A stretch of DNA of 64,000 nucleotides from positions 2,450,714 to 2,514,713 of the forward strand of contig NZ_DS999411.1 of assembly GCF_000158175.1 (NCBI RefSeq), written 5' to 3'. The notes under the pieces are model-generated. The model saw only the letters and a list, made by a program, of their open reading frames with translations, had not been told where the DNA came from and ran no database searches. Position 1 is the first letter of the stretch, and every line of letters begins with the position of its first letter. This DNA comes from Luminiphilus syltensis NOR5-1B (GTDB lineage Bacteria > Pseudomonadota > Gammaproteobacteria > Pseudomonadales > Halieaceae). This document shows positions 62,640-64,000 of the stretch, piece by piece. The translations under genes and the position numbers were made by a program.

Positions 62640-63833
62640 ATGTCTGATCAGCACTTAGGGAATACTGGCGAGGAGGTTCACCCTAGCCATCCGCTGTCAC
62701 TTTTTTCGGCGATACTGCTTGGCGTTATTGGCGCTGCTGTCTTTATTGTTCAGCCCGGCTTTGTTCAGGGGTTGGTCAAGTATTATCACTTCAGTGAGCA
62801 GAGCGCGGGTTATGTCGCTTCCGTCGAAATGTGGGGCATAGCCTTAACCACATTGGTCATCGCGGTTGTGGTTAACCGGTTTAGTTGGCGCGTCATTTTG
62901 GCCGTATCCATTGCACTAATGGCATGCGGTAACTTTTTCTCCATCTTTACCGACACCCCGGCTGTTTTCGCCAGCTGGCGATTTGTTGCCGGCATAGGGT
63001 CTGGCGGCCTTATCTCCCTGACCTTTACGATTATCGGCCTGACCGCCAACCCGGATCGGAATTTTGGCTATCTGATCATGGCCGTGCTGACCTTTGGCGC
63101 GTTGGGCTTATGGGTGATGCCCTTAGCCTTGAGTATTGTCGGCATCCCCGGCGTATTGTTGTTTTTTACGCTGTTTACCCTCCTGGGACTTCCCTTTGTT
63201 CGTTACCTGCCCACTTCAGGTGACACTCATGCGCAGGTAGAGACCGATGCTGTGGATTTACCTTTATGGCAGCGCGGCATGGCTGTCACGGCCATGTTTT
63301 TGTATTTCACCGGGCAGGGGGTGGTCTGGGTGTACCTGTTCCTCATCGGCGTTGAAGGTGGGGCCAGTGAGCAGCAGGTGGCCAATGGTCTTACGCTTTC
63401 TCAATTTCTTGGCATTGCAGGCGCATTTGCAGCGGTGCTCATTACTATTCGGTTTGGGCGACTAACGCCCATTACCTTCGGTATTTTGGGTGGGATTATC
63501 CCGCTTTTCTTCCTGATTGGGGAAATGGGTGCGCTGGTCTACGGGGTTGCCGTGAGTGTTTATAACTTTGCCTGGAATATGACCCACCCCTTTCTGTTGG
63601 CCGCGCTGGCCAGTTTTGATCGCAAGGGGACCGTAGTCACTCACGGTGTCGCCGCTCAGATGCTTGGCCTGGCGGTCGGCCCTGCAATCGCGGCCTACTT
63701 TATTTCCCCAGGGCAATTCGCGAGCGTGAATGGGCTGGGGATCGGCTTTTTTGCACTTGCGCTTTTCTTTATTGCCGTGCCGGTACTCGAACATCGACGA
63801 CGCATCAGAAGCGGCATTGAGCTGTCATCGTAA
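62640..63833 (+). CDS. Major facilitator superfamily transporter
   Basis: This 397-aa protein has 12 predicted membrane helices and a central loop near residues 190-205 (TSGDTHAQVETDAVD). The sequence after TM2 (VVVNRFSWRVI) corresponds to the MFS loop motif, though degenerate. It is predicted to export or import a small molecule; the substrate is unknown. A hairpin with T-run follows the stop. Confidence 0.85.
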   Translation: MSDQHLGNTGEEVHPSHPLSLFSAILLGVIGAAVFIVQPGFVQGLVKYYHFSEQSAGYVASVEMWGIALTTLVIAVVVNRFSWRVILAVSIALMACGNFFSIFTDTPAVFASWRFVAGIGSGGLISLTFTIIGLTANPDRNFGYLIMAVLTFGALGLWVMPLALSIVGIPGVLLFFTLFTLLGLPFVRYLPTSGDTHAQVETDAVDLPLWQRGMAVTAMFLYFTGQGVVWVYLFLIGVEGGASEQQVANGLTLSQFLGIAGAFAAVLITIRFGRLTPITFGILGGIIPLFFLIGEMGALVYGVAVSVYNFAWNMTHPFLLAALASFDRKGTVVTHGVAAQMLGLAVGPAIAAYFISPGQFASVNGLGIGFFALALFFIAVPVLEHRRRIRSGIELSS

Positions 63834-63844
63834 AGCTGGCCTGG

Positions 63845-63862
63845 GCGTTAAAACGCTTTTGT
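63845..63862 (+). terminator. Probable rho-independent terminator after MFS gene
   Basis: GCGT-TAAA-ACGC forms a short stem followed by TTTTGT, 11 bases after the stop codon of the MFS gene. The stem is short, but position and T-run fit. Confidence 0.4.
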
Positions 63863-63960
63863 CTTCTCCTGCGATGAGGCGGAGAGGCGTATTTGCGCTT
63901 GTTATATGTGTTACCGGTAATGATTCAAATACGGAGTCTCGATAGATAAGGCGGGTCACA

Positions 63961-64000
63961 ATGAATTCAACAAACATCGATAACTACAGCAGTGAAAACG
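63961..64000 (+). CDS. Possible start of a further gene, cut by window edge
   Basis: ATG at 63961 opens a frame reading NSTNIDNYSSEN to the window end, following GGCGGG at the correct distance. Only 13 codons are visible, so no function can be given. Confidence 0.35.
   Translation, partial: MNSTNIDNYSSEN

Noticed and set aside
1-64000. CRISPR arrays, rRNA genes or prophage modules
   Set aside because: No regularly spaced repeats, rRNA signatures, or phage structural genes were found.

Overview
The window reads as chromosomal DNA of a marine-type gammaproteobacterium. The LPS heptose pathway (gmhA, gmhB, hldE), an O-antigen ligase, an exosortase H pair, a photolyase/MerR/sigma-factor group and many lone oxidoreductases all fit that picture, but the genus cannot be fixed from sequence alone. 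Positions 1-8,000 look more AT-rich and have widely spaced genes. The rest is GC-richer, with overlapping genes.

Layout. (1) 1-8.6 kb: a periplasmic/oxidative catabolic island with a GMC oxidoreductase, a PQQ quinohaemoprotein dehydrogenase, a cupin, two SnoaL-like proteins and a haem-c/Vgb-like propeller protein, ending in gene debris. (2) 8.7-13.8 kb: a glycine-zipper lipoprotein, an IS3-type transposase remnant, a GDP-mannose 3,5-epimerase, a tiny signal-peptide/C-terminal-anchor protein and a gingipain-type (C25) peptidase coupled to a small membrane-anchored protein. (3) 13.8-24.6 kb, minus strand: ten tightly packed genes that I read as an undescribed RiPP-like pathway. (4) 24.7-28.1 kb: two glycosyltransferase genes truncated tail to tail, a sulfotransferase and a UDP-xylose synthase. 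(5) 28.6-39.1 kb: housekeeping and redox genes (two Old Yellow Enzyme-type reductases, DsbA-like, PhyH, SDR, two GSTs, cysK). (6) 39.3-47.9 kb: LPS heptose/core and O-antigen genes. (7) 48-55.1 kb: patatin, photolyase, sirtuin, TIGR01777 epimerase, sigma-70 factor, MerR regulator and a four-Cys miniprotein, probably a light/stress group. (8) 55.1-64 kb: exosortase H with partner, NSS transporter, tRNA-Leu, VOC protein, a shortened PpiC gene, HupE/UreJ and an MFS transporter.

The centrepiece is region 3. A 124-residue candidate precursor (21586-21960) has an acidic/helical leader, a Tat-like RR signal with an AQA cleavage site, and a mature tail of Pro/Thr/Ala repeats resembling plant arabinogalactan-protein glycomodules. 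Around it, in one overlapping operon, lie two prolyl-4-hydroxylase-like 2OG-Fe(II) oxygenases, two glycosyltransferases fused to PqqD (RRE) domains and resembling hydroxyproline O-arabinosyltransferases, two GT60-like GlcNAc transferases (the Skp1 hydroxyproline family), an O-fucosyltransferase-like enzyme fused to a degenerate HPr-kinase-like domain, a methyltransferase, and a DUF5672-sulfotransferase fusion. Genes for GDP-L-galactose-type and UDP-xylose donors flank it. My inference is a cytoplasmic pathway that hydroxylates prolines, builds methylated or sulfated glycans on them, and exports the glycopeptide through Tat. Family assignments rest on motifs I can see. The pathway as a whole is a hypothesis.
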